Below the pieces are notes generated by a model that was not told where the DNA came from, did no database searches, and worked only from the letters and a program-made list of their open reading frames with translations. Source: Treponema sp. (GTDB lineage Bacteria > Spirochaetota > Spirochaetia > Treponematales > Breznakiellaceae). From it: a DNA stretch of 42,350 bases. Position 1 is the stretch's first letter, and every line of letters starts with the position of its first letter. The stretch lies in NCBI GenBank assembly GCA_031278715.1, contig JAITJW010000027.1:1-42350 (forward strand), written 5' to 3'. Shown here in pieces: positions 1 through 7,991 of this stretch. Position numbers and translations under genes: made by a program.

Positions 1-1
1 C

Positions 2-85
2 GGACGGACCTACCGGGAAGACCAGTTAGCGGAGTACACCGCGCTGACAGGATATGATACGGCAGGCTGTTTTTTGCTTGGCTAA
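2..85 (+). CDS. Possible 3' end of an unidentified gene
   Basis: An open frame enters from the left edge and runs 27 codons to a TAA at 83-85. Its codon choice (GCG, CTG, ACC, CGG) resembles the rest of the window. The other two forward frames stop within the first 60 bases. The fragment is too short to assign to a family; the residues end in GYDTAGCFLLG. It could equally be a chance open frame. Confidence 0.3.
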   Translation, partial: GRTYREDQLAEYTALTGYDTAGCFLLG

Positions 86-150
86 CTGGCTGATTGACAG
101 GGCCGGCGCGTTGATAAAACATTTGCCTACACCAAAAACGATTATACCGC

Positions 151-170
151 GCCGGGGGTCAAGCCCCGGC
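151..170. other. GC-rich hairpin, possible terminator remnant
   Basis: GCCGGGG (151-157) and CCCCGGC (164-170) form a perfect 7-bp stem around a 6-base loop. It lies between the possible upstream reading frame and the promoter of the aldo/keto reductase. There is no T-run on either side, so it is not a canonical intrinsic terminator; Rho-assisted termination is possible but unproven. Confidence 0.3.
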
Positions 171-193
171 GGGCGGGGGCCAGGGGCTCGACC

Positions 194-222
194 TTGACAT
201 CCGCTATCCCGATCCGGATAAT
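194..222 (+). promoter_or_regulatory. Sigma-70 promoter of the aldo/keto reductase
   Basis: TTGACA (194-199) and GATAAT (217-222) are separated by 17 bases, a near-consensus sigma-70 promoter. Transcription would start near 229, leaving a short 5' leader that holds the GGAGGT ribosome site at 236-241. Confidence 0.7.
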
Positions 223-245
223 GAAACAAATTTTTGGAGGTGTAT

Positions 246-1118
246 ATGCCCTTGACAATGAAATCCCTGACCGATTGTTACATCCTGAACAATGGAGTCA
301 AAATTCCCTGTATTGGATTTGGAACATGGCAGACGCCGGAAGGGGTAAAGGCGGAACAGGCGGTTCTGACGGCCCTGAAGGTGGGGTACCGCCATATCGA
401 CACCGCCTCGGCCTACGAGAATCAGGTGAGCATTGGAAAGGCGCTGAAGCAAAGCGGCCTTAAGCGGGAGGAGGTCTTTGTTACCAGCAAGCTCTTCAAC
501 CAGGATCACGGATACGAAAAAACACTCGCCGCTTTCAAAAAGACCATGAAAGAACTGCAATTGGACTACCTTGACCTCTACCTCATCCACTGGCCCAACC
601 CTGTCGCGTACCGGAATAACTGGGCCGAATTAAACGCCGAATCATGGCGGGCCTTTGAGGAATTCTACCGGGCCGGGCAGATCAGGGCCCTGGGGGTGAG
701 TAATTTTCACGCCCATCATCTGGAAGCGCTGGCAAAGACGGCGGAGATTCCTCCGGCGGTCAACCAGATCCGTCTGTGTCCGGGGGATCCGAAACAGGAA
801 GTGGTTACGTACAGCAGGGAGCAGAACATCCTTATCGAGGCCTACAGTCCCTTTGGCGGCAGCGGTGGCGGAAATCTCCTTAACGATCAGACTGTTGCGG
901 GTATCGCAAAAAAATACGGTAAGTCCCCGGCCCAGGTCTGCCTGCGCTGGAGCCTGCAGAATGAATACCTGCCCCTTCCAAAATCGGTTACTCCCGACAG
1001 GATCGCCTCCAACACCCAGGTTTTTGACTTTGAACTTGATCAGGGCGACGTGGATCTCCTGACCGGTTTGAAGGGGTATCCCGATCCCTTCCCCCATCCC
1101 GATCATATTACCTGGTAG
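246..1118 (+). CDS. Aldo/keto reductase family oxidoreductase
   Basis: A 290-residue NADPH-dependent carbonyl reductase of the aldo/keto reductase (TIM-barrel) family, presumably cytosolic. The family catalytic tetrad is visible: Asp52 and Tyr57 in HIDTASAYENQ, Lys82 in VTSKLF and His115 in LYLIHWPNP. The C-terminal cofactor loop reads PKSVTPDRIASN. ATG 246 is chosen because GGAGGT ends four bases before it; a TTG at 234 lies upstream of that ribosome site. Length fits the AKR5-like bacterial reductases (2,5-diketo-gluconate or methylglyoxal reductase type), but the substrate cannot be told from sequence. It stands alone, with its own promoter, and faces the ABC permease operon tail to tail. 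Confidence 0.9.
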   Translation: MPLTMKSLTDCYILNNGVKIPCIGFGTWQTPEGVKAEQAVLTALKVGYRHIDTASAYENQVSIGKALKQSGLKREEVFVTSKLFNQDHGYEKTLAAFKKTMKELQLDYLDLYLIHWPNPVAYRNNWAELNAESWRAFEEFYRAGQIRALGVSNFHAHHLEALAKTAEIPPAVNQIRLCPGDPKQEVVTYSREQNILIEAYSPFGGSGGGNLLNDQTVAGIAKKYGKSPAQVCLRWSLQNEYLPLPKSVTPDRIASNTQVFDFELDQGDVDLLTGLKGYPDPFPHPDHITW

Positions 1119-1157
1119 ATTTTCTACCACGCCTTCCAAAATGTAGACACATTATGG

Positions 1158-1193
1158 AGCTATTCCCAAAACTCGGTTAGTTTTGGGAAAGCT
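1158..1193. repeat. Dispersed palindrome, copy 1
   Basis: TTCCCAAAACT (1163-1173) and AGTTTTGGGAA (1179-1189) form an 11-bp perfect stem with a CGGTT loop, extended by AGC/GCT arms with one bulge. Almost the same sequence, including the loop, recurs at 42233-42269, and related forms lie at 31521-31548 and 42317-42346. Here it sits between two converging genes, so it may act as a bidirectional terminator, but no T-run follows. Confidence 0.8.
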
Positions 1194-1265
1194 TCTATGG
1201 ACAGACTCTAATTATTCACAACGTACATAAGGAACAGGGAAAACGGCTGATGGAGGCCGCCGGTT

Positions 1266-2069
1266 TTACCGGCGCAAACCGCCGGCCAGAAGGTTGATCC
1301 CAAGGATCGTCAGGGCCATGTAAAGACCGGGAAACAGGATCAGCCAGGGGGCGCTGAACATGACGGTCTGTCCTTCCTGGAGGATGTTCCCCCAGCTTGG
1401 CCGGGGCGCCTGAATTCCGGCCCCCAGAAAACTCAGGGCCGCCTCGATGAGCATGGTTTGGGTGCAGGTAAAGCAGAACTGAACGGTCAGGGGGGAAAGG
1501 ATGTTCGGCAGGATGTGGCAAAAGAGGAGCCGGCCCGGTCCTGCCCCCTGGAGCCGCGCCACCTGGATATAGGGCTGTTCCCGGACAACCAGGACGGCGG
1601 AACGGACCAGCCGCGCCATGACGGGGGTGGAACAGAGACCAAGGACGATGAACAGCCGGAAAGCGCCCCCTCCCAGGGCTGTTACCAGGGCAATGGCCAA
1701 GAGCAGGGCGGGGATGGATCGAAGGGCATCGCAAAAACCAAAGAGCAGGGCTTCCAGAATCCTGTTGACGCAGCCGTAAAGACCGATAAGCAGGGCAAGG
1801 ATGCTGGACAAGACGCCGACGGAGAACCCCAGGCCCAGGGACATGCGGCCCCCCGCCAGTACCCTGGCCAGAAGATCCCGCCCCAGGCTGTCCGTACCGA
1901 ACCAGTGTTCCGGTGACGGGGGCCGGAGCCGCTGGGCCATATCGATCCGGTAGGCGGCTTCCTCAAGGATCGGCGCGCCAATAAGCGAAAGGCCCAGCGA
2001 CAGGGCGACAACAATAAACCCGGCAAAACCGGGCCCCGCCCGGAACTTCTTAAAGGCTGTTTCGCTCAC
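1266..2069 (-). CDS. ABC transporter permease, DppC/OppC type
   Basis: A 267-residue inner-membrane permease of the peptide/nickel ABC importer family. One membrane segment lies near residues 14-32, followed by the N-terminal family region with HWFGTDSLGRDLLARVL. The second half carries the ATPase-coupling (EAA) region and the strongly conserved EAALSFLGAGIQ followed by PSWGNIL. The start ATG overlaps the stop of the upstream permease by four bases (ATGA), indicating translational coupling. It is the last gene of the operon: the next gene downstream is the converging reductase, so no ATP-binding subunits follow. Confidence 0.9.
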   Translation of the reverse strand: MSETAFKKFRAGPGFAGFIVVALSLGLSLIGAPILEEAAYRIDMAQRLRPPSPEHWFGTDSLGRDLLARVLAGGRMSLGLGFSVGVLSSILALLIGLYGCVNRILEALLFGFCDALRSIPALLLAIALVTALGGGAFRLFIVLGLCSTPVMARLVRSAVLVVREQPYIQVARLQGAGPGRLLFCHILPNILSPLTVQFCFTCTQTMLIEAALSFLGAGIQAPRPSWGNILQEGQTVMFSAPWLILFPGLYMALTILGINLLAGGLRR

Positions 2070-3052
2070 CGGACATCCGTCTCTTCCGCCGGCTGCGGCC
2101 CCGAACCGGGGAGAAGCCTGATCCGGGGATCGGCCAGGGCGCAGAGAAGATCGATGAGCAGGTTCAGACCCTGGTTCACAAGGACAAACAGCAAAACTAC
2201 AGCCTGAATTACCGGGAGGTCCCGCCGGCCAATGGAAGAAGCCGCCAGGGCCCCGATGCCGGGAATACCGAACAGGGACTCAAGCGCCGCGGCCCCCGTC
2301 AGGGCGCCGATAAAACCCTGCCCCAGGACGCTGAGTACCGGGGGCAGAACATTGGGAAGGGCGTGGCGCAGGGCCAGGACCCGTTCACCGGCCCCCTTGG
2401 ACCGGGCGGCGCGGATATAGTCGTCGTCAAGGACGCCGGCCACGCTTGAGCGGATTATCCGGGCGAGCAGGGCTGCGTACATAAGGGCCAGGGCGATCCC
2501 CGGCAGAGCGATAGAGTGAAGGTGCGCCGCCATGCCCGCCTGGGGGGGGACGTAAAGGGCCGCGGGAAACCAGCGCAGCTTAACGGCAAAGACCAGGATC
2601 AAAAAAAGCCCCACAAGAAAACCGGGAACAGATACCCCGGCCAGGGCGATAAGGGAACAGGCCAGGTCCGCGAAACGCCCCCGTCTGAAGGCCGCGACAA
2701 GTCCCAGGGGAACGGCGATAAGGACACTGAACAGCAGGGAGAACAGGGCCAGGGAAAACGTAGGCCCCACGCGGCTTGCCAGAAGTTCAGCTACCGGCAG
2801 GCCGTTGGCGGCGGAATTCCCCAGGTCAAAACGGAAAAGCCCCGCAAGCCAGCGGACGTAGCGTCTGAGGATACCCAGGTCCAGCCCCATCCGTTCCCGC
2901 AGGGCAAGGATATCTTCGGCGGCAGCTTCCGGCCCCAGGATCAGCGCGGGCAGATCGCCGGGAACAAGGCATCCAATTCCAAAGACAAACACCGACACGA
3001 AGAACAGGACGGGTACGCACACAAGAACCCTGTGGACAAGGTACTTTGCCAT
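2066..3052 (-). CDS. ABC transporter permease, DppB/OppB type
   Basis: A 328-residue inner-membrane permease, partner of the DppC-type gene downstream. The N-terminus is a membrane segment (residues about 8-30), followed by the periplasmic stretch with LRERMGLDLG and RYVRWLAGLFRFDLGNS, which is characteristic of DppB proteins. The coupling region reads YIRAARSKGAGERVL, and the end includes the family signature LFGIPGIGALAASSIGRRD. It starts six bases after the binding-protein stop. The family moves oligopeptides, dipeptides, nickel or sugars oligomers; the substrate cannot be read from the permease. Confidence 0.92.
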   Translation of the reverse strand: MAKYLVHRVLVCVPVLFFVSVFVFGIGCLVPGDLPALILGPEAAAEDILALRERMGLDLGILRRYVRWLAGLFRFDLGNSAANGLPVAELLASRVGPTFSLALFSLLFSVLIAVPLGLVAAFRRGRFADLACSLIALAGVSVPGFLVGLFLILVFAVKLRWFPAALYVPPQAGMAAHLHSIALPGIALALMYAALLARIIRSSVAGVLDDDYIRAARSKGAGERVLALRHALPNVLPPVLSVLGQGFIGALTGAAALESLFGIPGIGALAASSIGRRDLPVIQAVVLLFVLVNQGLNLLIDLLCALADPRIRLLPGSGPQPAEETDVR

Positions 3053-3058
3053 AGTACA

Positions 3059-4645
3059 TTACCTGATCGCGGCGTTCCAAAAATAAAGACCGTTAAACAC
3101 CGTAAGTCCCTCTACCCTGTCCCGCCAGGCGTGGGTTTGGGAGAAGTGCCCCAGATTCACGACGGGAAGGTACTCCCAGGAGTAGCCCTGAAGGGCATCC
3201 CAGTATTCCCGGGCCTCCTCCCGGTTTTGGGCCGAATTAAAACCGCTGAGCAGCCGGGCCAGATGCGGATCGTCGGACCACCCGGGAAACGAGGGGCTAA
3301 AAAACAGTTTTAGTGAGGGAACGGGAACGGAATAAAAGCTGGAAGTGTAGATATCGTAGCGGGAGGGATCGTTACGGTACTGCAGGAGGGTCGTCCAATC
3401 CACCACCTCCATCCGCGCCTTGACGCCGATTCGTTCAAGCTGGGACATCAGGGCCAGGACTCCCCGGTCGGTGGTCCCCGGAACCGAGGTGAGGATCCGT
3501 ATAGTCTGGCCTGAGTAGGCGCTTTTCTTTAACAGTTCCCGCGCCAGGTCAGGATCGGCCCGGTTGTAACGATCTTCCCCCGCGGAAGAATTCCAGTAGA
3601 TCTGGGTGTCCTCCATGTACGAGGAACCCAGCGCGTACTGTTCCCCAAAAACCGCCTGCATAATTTCTTCCGCATCGAGGGCGGCGTTCAGCGCCTGCCG
3701 GAAATTCAAATCCGCGCAGGGACCCTGTTTTTTGTTGAAGATCAGGGTAAGGCTTCCCGCCTGGTAAGCAGCGGACATTATATCGCTTCGTCCCCCGATG
3801 GCGGGAAGATCGTCGTTGTCCACATTGTAATCCACATCAAACTGCCCCGTGAGGAGTCCGGCCACCCTCGTGGCGGCCTGGGGAACAACGTGGTAGTAGA
3901 TCTCATCAACACGCGGATTCTTGTAGCCGGCCCAGCCGTCAACAGGTTCCCCCGGCGTACCGTAGGGAAGGTAGGCGGCGAATTTTTCCAGACGCAGGTA
4001 CCGGCCCTCTTGCCACTCGGAAAAGCGGAAAGGACCGGTGCCGATGCAGGAACGCATAAAACCGCGGCTATCCTCATCGGCGCAGGCCGCGGCGCTGGTG
4101 ATCACCGCGCTCTGGGGGGAACCGGCCATCATGTCGGGAAAGGTAACGGCGGGGGAAGAAAAACGAATCCGTACCAGATCGCCTGAAATTTCCTCAAAGC
4201 GGGAATCGCCGGCCAGTTCACGCGCGGGGGCGTAGGAATCGATCCAGCGGTTCATCGAGGCCACCACATCGGCGGCGCTCATGATCGACCCGTCGTGAAA
4301 GGGCACCCCCTTCCGCAAATGAAAACTCAGGGTTTTTCCATCCGGGGTAATTTCAAAACTCTCCGCCAGTTCGGGGACTACTTCCGATTGACTGTTCAGT
4401 GTAACAAGTTTTTCCCATACCTGCCCGGCCCCTATCTGCCGCGCGATAAGGGTACTGTTTTTGTGCAAATCAAGGGAGGGGGATTCCTGCATCACCGCTA
4501 CATGGAGGACTTTTGGGGCGGGCTCCTGAGTACGCTCCCCCCTACCCAGGGCGAAAACCCGAAAGGTCAGGGCAAGGCCAAGGACAAGCGGCAGAGGGCG
4601 GCAGGAATAACGAAACCGGTAGAAACGGCCAAAACGGTGAACCAT
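3059..4645 (-). CDS. ABC transporter substrate-binding protein, family 5 (peptide type)
   Basis: A 528-residue periplasmic binding protein, first gene of the importer operon. Residues about 15-34 form a hydrophobic signal segment ending FRVFALG. There is a Cys at position 15 but no lipobox at a sensible place, so this looks secreted rather than a typical lipoprotein. Family 5 hallmarks follow: LAESFEITPDGKTLSFHLRK, GVPFHDGSIMSAADVVAS and, later, NFRQALNAALDAEEI. The family binds peptides, nickel or oligosaccharides. A promoter-like pair upstream would place the transcript start at or beside this ATG, so the message could be nearly leaderless, or the true start could lie a few codons inside. 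Confidence 0.92.
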   Translation of the reverse strand: MVHRFGRFYRFRYSCRPLPLVLGLALTFRVFALGRGERTQEPAPKVLHVAVMQESPSLDLHKNSTLIARQIGAGQVWEKLVTLNSQSEVVPELAESFEITPDGKTLSFHLRKGVPFHDGSIMSAADVVASMNRWIDSYAPARELAGDSRFEEISGDLVRIRFSSPAVTFPDMMAGSPQSAVITSAAACADEDSRGFMRSCIGTGPFRFSEWQEGRYLRLEKFAAYLPYGTPGEPVDGWAGYKNPRVDEIYYHVVPQAATRVAGLLTGQFDVDYNVDNDDLPAIGGRSDIMSAAYQAGSLTLIFNKKQGPCADLNFRQALNAALDAEEIMQAVFGEQYALGSSYMEDTQIYWNSSAGEDRYNRADPDLARELLKKSAYSGQTIRILTSVPGTTDRGVLALMSQLERIGVKARMEVVDWTTLLQYRNDPSRYDIYTSSFYSVPVPSLKLFFSPSFPGWSDDPHLARLLSGFNSAQNREEAREYWDALQGYSWEYLPVVNLGHFSQTHAWRDRVEGLTVFNGLYFWNAAIR

Positions 4646-4650
4646 AGGGT

Positions 4651-4678
4651 ATCATACAGGAAAAGCGGCGGTTGACAA
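4651..4678 (-). promoter_or_regulatory. Candidate promoter of the ABC importer operon
   Basis: On the minus strand TTGTCA (4678-4673) and TATGAT (4656-4651) are 16 bases apart. The expected start of transcription falls at about 4645, which is the ATG of the binding protein. It occupies most of the 62-base divergent gap before the fumarase genes. Confidence 0.45.
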
Positions 4679-4707
4679 AGGGGAGCCGGGGCACGGAAAA
4701 TGTCTGC

Positions 4708-5547
4708 ATGCGAATCATAGAGGCGGAAACGTTAAGTGAAACTGTAAAAAGACTGTTCATCAAGGCCAACCGGGAACTTCCCGCGGATGTACGGGAACGT
4801 ATCCGCGCCTGCCGGGACCGGGAGACCTGGCCGGCGGCGCGGGAAAGCCTGGACCGAATCATTGAAAATTTTGAGATTGCGGAACAAGATCGCATCCCCA
4901 TTTGCCAGGACACGGGGATGGCCTGTGTGTTTCTGGAACTTGGCGTCGGCGCCCTTGTTAACGGCGACATCAGCGAGGCCGTCAACGAAGGGGTCCGCCG
5001 GGCCTGCCGGGAAGGGTACTTAAGGGCTTCGGTGATCGCCGACCCGCTGCGGCGCAGCAATACCGGCGACAACAGCCCCGCGGTGCTTTACCTTGATCTT
5101 GTAAAAGGGGAAGGTCTTGGAGTTACCGTAGTGCCAAAGGGTTTCGGCAGCGAGAACATGAGCCAAATCAGGATGCTCTCCCCTTCGGACGGTATCGAGG
5201 GGCTTAAGGCCTTTGTCGTCTCCGCGGTGGAACAGGCGGGGCCCAACCCCTGCCCCCCGGTGGTGGTGGGGGTCGGCATTGGAGGCACATTTGACCGGGT
5301 CGCGCTGCTGGCAAAGAAGGCCCTGCTGCGGCCCCTGGGGAAAGCCCACGGCGATCCGTTTTACGCGGAACTTGAAGCGGAACTGCTGGAAAAAATAAAC
5401 GCCCTGGGCATAGGGCCCCAGGGTTTTGGCGGCCGTACCACGGCCCTCTCTCTGGCCATCGAGTTTATGCCCACCCACATCGCGGCCCTGCCCTGCGCGG
5501 TGAACATCAACTGCCACGTAAGCCGTCACGCTCAGGAGGAACTGTAA
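4708..5547 (+). CDS. Fumarate hydratase class I, alpha subunit
   Basis: A 279-residue alpha subunit of the two-subunit, iron-sulfur class I fumarase (also the L-tartrate dehydratase alpha family). It interconverts fumarate and malate with the beta subunit encoded next. Cluster-binding Cys candidates are in CQDTGMACVF and NINCHVSRHA; other family motifs are LRRSNTGDNSPAV, GIGGTFDRVALLAKKALL and GFGGRTTALSLAIE. ATG 4708 is preferred over a TTG at 4672 because homologues begin close to the RIIEAETL helix, though the ribosome site is weak. The stop overlaps the beta start by one base (TAATG). Fumarase versus tartrate dehydratase cannot be separated by eye. Confidence 0.9.
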   Translation: MRIIEAETLSETVKRLFIKANRELPADVRERIRACRDRETWPAARESLDRIIENFEIAEQDRIPICQDTGMACVFLELGVGALVNGDISEAVNEGVRRACREGYLRASVIADPLRRSNTGDNSPAVLYLDLVKGEGLGVTVVPKGFGSENMSQIRMLSPSDGIEGLKAFVVSAVEQAGPNPCPPVVVGVGIGGTFDRVALLAKKALLRPLGKAHGDPFYAELEAELLEKINALGIGPQGFGGRTTALSLAIEFMPTHIAALPCAVNINCHVSRHAQEEL

Positions 5548-6122
5548 TGCCCGCGGATCCCGTGCCGCTTTACCGGATTGATCTTCCCCTTACCAGGAAA
5601 ATAACCGCCCCCCTTAAGGCGGGGGACCGGCTTCTCCTTTCCGGCCTTCTCTACACCGCCAGGGACGCTGCCCACAAACGGCTGGACACCCTGCTTGACC
5701 AGGGGAAACCCCTCCCCTTCCCCCTTGAGGACGCCTGCATCTACTACACCGGCCCCAGCCCGGCAGCTCCGGGGAGACCCATCGGATCGGCGGGCCCCAC
5801 CACAAGTTACCGTATGGACGCCTGGGCGCCCCGGCTTTTGATGCTGGGCCTGCGGGGGATGATCGGCAAGGGGGAACGTTCCGCCGAGGTGATACGGGCC
5901 ATTAAATGGGCGGGGGCGGTTTACCTGGGGGCCATTGGCGGCGCCGGGGCCCTCCTTTCCGCGTGTATCACCAGTTCCGAAACAATCGCGTTTGAGGACC
6001 TGGGAACTGAGGCAATCCGGCGCCTTACCGTAAAGGACTTCCCCGTTACCGTGGTCATCGACAGCCGGGGGGAAAACCTCTACCGTAACGGGCGGCATGG
6101 CTACCTTCAATACCGGCCCTAA
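5547..6122 (+). CDS. Fumarate hydratase class I, beta subunit
   Basis: A 191-residue beta subunit that completes the iron-sulfur hydro-lyase with the preceding alpha subunit. The swivelling domain motifs are visible: GDRLLLSGLLYTARDAAHKR near residue 30, YYTGPSPA, GPTTSYRMDAW with the conserved Thr-Thr-Ser, and KDFPVTVVIDSRG near the end. Translational coupling to the alpha gene is indicated by the one-base overlap. The gene converges with fliJ; the 69 bases between them hold no hairpin I can support. Confidence 0.9.
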   Translation: MPADPVPLYRIDLPLTRKITAPLKAGDRLLLSGLLYTARDAAHKRLDTLLDQGKPLPFPLEDACIYYTGPSPAAPGRPIGSAGPTTSYRMDAWAPRLLMLGLRGMIGKGERSAEVIRAIKWAGAVYLGAIGGAGALLSACITSSETIAFEDLGTEAIRRLTVKDFPVTVVIDSRGENLYRNGRHGYLQYRP

Positions 6123-6191
6123 TTCTGAATTACCAGCATTAAAAAACGCATACTTTCAAGACTGGAACCGTAATAACGTAAGCCGCAGGTA

Positions 6192-6644
6192 CTATGCCAG
6201 GGTGGAGGGGGAAAACTTTACCATATCGTCCAGAATCCTGGTCTCCGCGGCGAGCAGGGTCTTGCGGTACTCCCCCGCCCGTTTTTCCTTTAGTTTGTCC
6301 AGGACTTTGCGTTCCCGCGAGGCTTCCAGAAACACCGCCCGCGCTTGTTCCACCCTGGCCTGGGCCTGGGCGGCCTCTTGTAACAGTTCTTCTTTTGTTT
6401 GATCAAGGCGCCGGATATAGAGATCGCAGCTCCGGTAATAATCGGCCAGGTTTCCCGACGCGGCGGGGGCTTGGGGATTCCGGTACTCGTCCCAGGCCCT
6501 GCGGCTGAGGAGGGCCAGTTCTTTAAGCCGGTTCTCGATGGCGCTTAGTTCCCCAACGGCCCTGCCCAGGGCCAGTTCAGTTTCCTGTTCCCGGTAAGCC
6601 TTGAGTTCCAGAATTTTTTCCAGTGAGAACTGAAAACGCCTCAT
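6192..6644 (-). CDS. fliJ: Flagellar export chaperone FliJ
   Basis: A 150-residue, almost wholly helical coiled-coil protein beginning MRRFQFSLEKILELK, the usual FliJ opening. FliJ is the soluble stalk-like component of the flagellar type III export apparatus that sits within the FliI ATPase ring and contacts FlhA. The sequence is rich in Glu, Lys, Arg and Ala with heptad spacing. The start ATG overlaps the fliI stop by four bases. It is the last gene of the long minus-strand block and is followed by the converging fumarase. Confidence 0.85.
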   Translation of the reverse strand: MRRFQFSLEKILELKAYREQETELALGRAVGELSAIENRLKELALLSRRAWDEYRNPQAPAASGNLADYYRSCDLYIRRLDQTKEELLQEAAQAQARVEQARAVFLEASRERKVLDKLKEKRAGEYRKTLLAAETRILDDMVKFSPSTLA

Positions 6645-7987
6645 ACCATCCCCTTTGTCTCATGAGCCGGAATTGGCATTTCCGCAATATTCCCCAGGGC
6701 ATCAAGGGTCGAAGAGAGGGAACAGCTCTCCTCAATACCCTGGACAAGAAAATCCCGGATGGCCGGATGTTTTTCAATGGCCGCGTCAATGTCTGCGTTA
6801 GAACCTTTGTGATAGGCCCCCACGTTAATAAGGTCCTCCGCCTCCGCGTAGACGGCCATAGAGCGACGGACGGCCAGGGCCGCGGCGGCGCTTTCCTTTC
6901 CTGAGACCTTCATGGCCTTACGGGAGATGCTTTGCAGTACATCAATGGCAGGATAATGACCGGCCTGGGCCAGGTTCCGGGAAAGAACGATGTGGCCATC
7001 CAGGATCCCCCTGACCGTATCGGCTACCGGTTCGTCCATGTCGTCCCCTTCCACCAGAATGGTATAAAAACCGGTAATGGTTCCCCGCTCCGAGGTACCG
7101 CAGCGTTCCAGGAGTTTGGGCATCGTGTCAAACATACTGGGCGGGTAACCCCTGGTGACGGGAGGCTCCCCGCTGGAACGCCCTATCTCCCGCTGGGCAC
7201 GGGCCACACGGGTAATTGAGTCGAACAGGAGCATCACGTTAAGTCCCTGATCCCTAAAGTACTCCGCCACCGCGGTAGCCGTATAGGCGCCCCGCAACCG
7301 CGCCAGGGGCGGTGAGTCGGAGGTACTAACCACGATCACCGAGCGGGCAAACCCCTCCTTCCCCAGATCGTTTTCAATAAATTCGATAACTTCCCGGCCG
7401 CGTTCCCCGATAAGGGCGACAACATTAACATCGGCGCTGGTGTTCCGGGCGATCATCCCCAGCAGCGTGGATTTTCCGACACCGGAACCGGCGAAGATAC
7501 CCATGCGCTGTCCCCGGCCCACGGCAAGAAGTCCGTCTATGGCCCGGACCCCGGTAACAATCCTGTCGCTTACCTGGGGCCGGCTAAGTGAGTCCGGGGG
7601 TTTTGCCATAACCGGATAACGGACGGTTCCCTCAATGCTTTCTTTGCCGTCCATCGGGTTTCCCATATAGTCCAGCACCCGGCCCGTAAGTTTCCGGGAA
7701 ACCGGCACTTCCAGCGCGGCGCCGCTGGCAATAACCCGGTCCCCAATTTCAATACCGGCGGTTTCCCCGTAGAGCATAAGCTGGACAGTGTGATCACGAA
7801 GGCCCACAACTTCCGCAGCGATAAGGTTCTGCCCTCCCTCCGCGGAGATTTGGCAAATTTCCCCAACCGTAGCCTGGGGGCCCCGGCTTTCCACAAGGAT
7901 ATCCTGTACCCTGGAGACCCTGCCCACGCATTTGATAGGATCGGTACGCTCGGCGGTCTTCCGGTATTTGGCGAACAGGGCTTCCAT
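6641..7987 (-). CDS. fliI: Flagellum-specific export ATPase FliI
   Basis: A 448-residue ATPase of the F1-beta/type III secretion family that energises export of flagellar axial proteins. The P-loop AGSGVGKST lies at residues 166-174, followed by VVALIGERGREV, the Walker B region VMLLFDSITRVARAQ and the GSYTxG-region equivalent ERGTITGFYTILVEGDD. The frame is open further upstream, inside fliH, but the ATG at 7987 (MEALFAKYRK) fits the family length. It has a GAGGT ribosome site and lies four bases after the fliH stop. The fliH-fliI-fliJ order is the conserved export-ATPase module. Confidence 0.95.
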   Translation of the reverse strand: MEALFAKYRKTAERTDPIKCVGRVSRVQDILVESRGPQATVGEICQISAEGGQNLIAAEVVGLRDHTVQLMLYGETAGIEIGDRVIASGAALEVPVSRKLTGRVLDYMGNPMDGKESIEGTVRYPVMAKPPDSLSRPQVSDRIVTGVRAIDGLLAVGRGQRMGIFAGSGVGKSTLLGMIARNTSADVNVVALIGERGREVIEFIENDLGKEGFARSVIVVSTSDSPPLARLRGAYTATAVAEYFRDQGLNVMLLFDSITRVARAQREIGRSSGEPPVTRGYPPSMFDTMPKLLERCGTSERGTITGFYTILVEGDDMDEPVADTVRGILDGHIVLSRNLAQAGHYPAIDVLQSISRKAMKVSGKESAAAALAVRRSMAVYAEAEDLINVGAYHKGSNADIDAAIEKHPAIRDFLVQGIEESCSLSSTLDALGNIAEMPIPAHETKGMV

Positions 7988-7991
7988 GCTG

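Noticed and set aside
111-150. A second promoter before the aldo/keto reductase, or a reverse promoter using TATAAT at 141-149
   Set aside because: The spacing of TTGATA or TTGACC to any -10 is wrong (about 10 bases for the reverse pair).
2516-3313. A 265-codon open frame on the plus strand
   Set aside because: Antisense to the DppB-type permease and the binding protein; the translation is an artefact-like Lys/Gln/Gly-rich sequence.
6123-6191. A terminator between fumarase and fliJ
   Set aside because: I find no stem with a T-run in these 69 bases on either strand.
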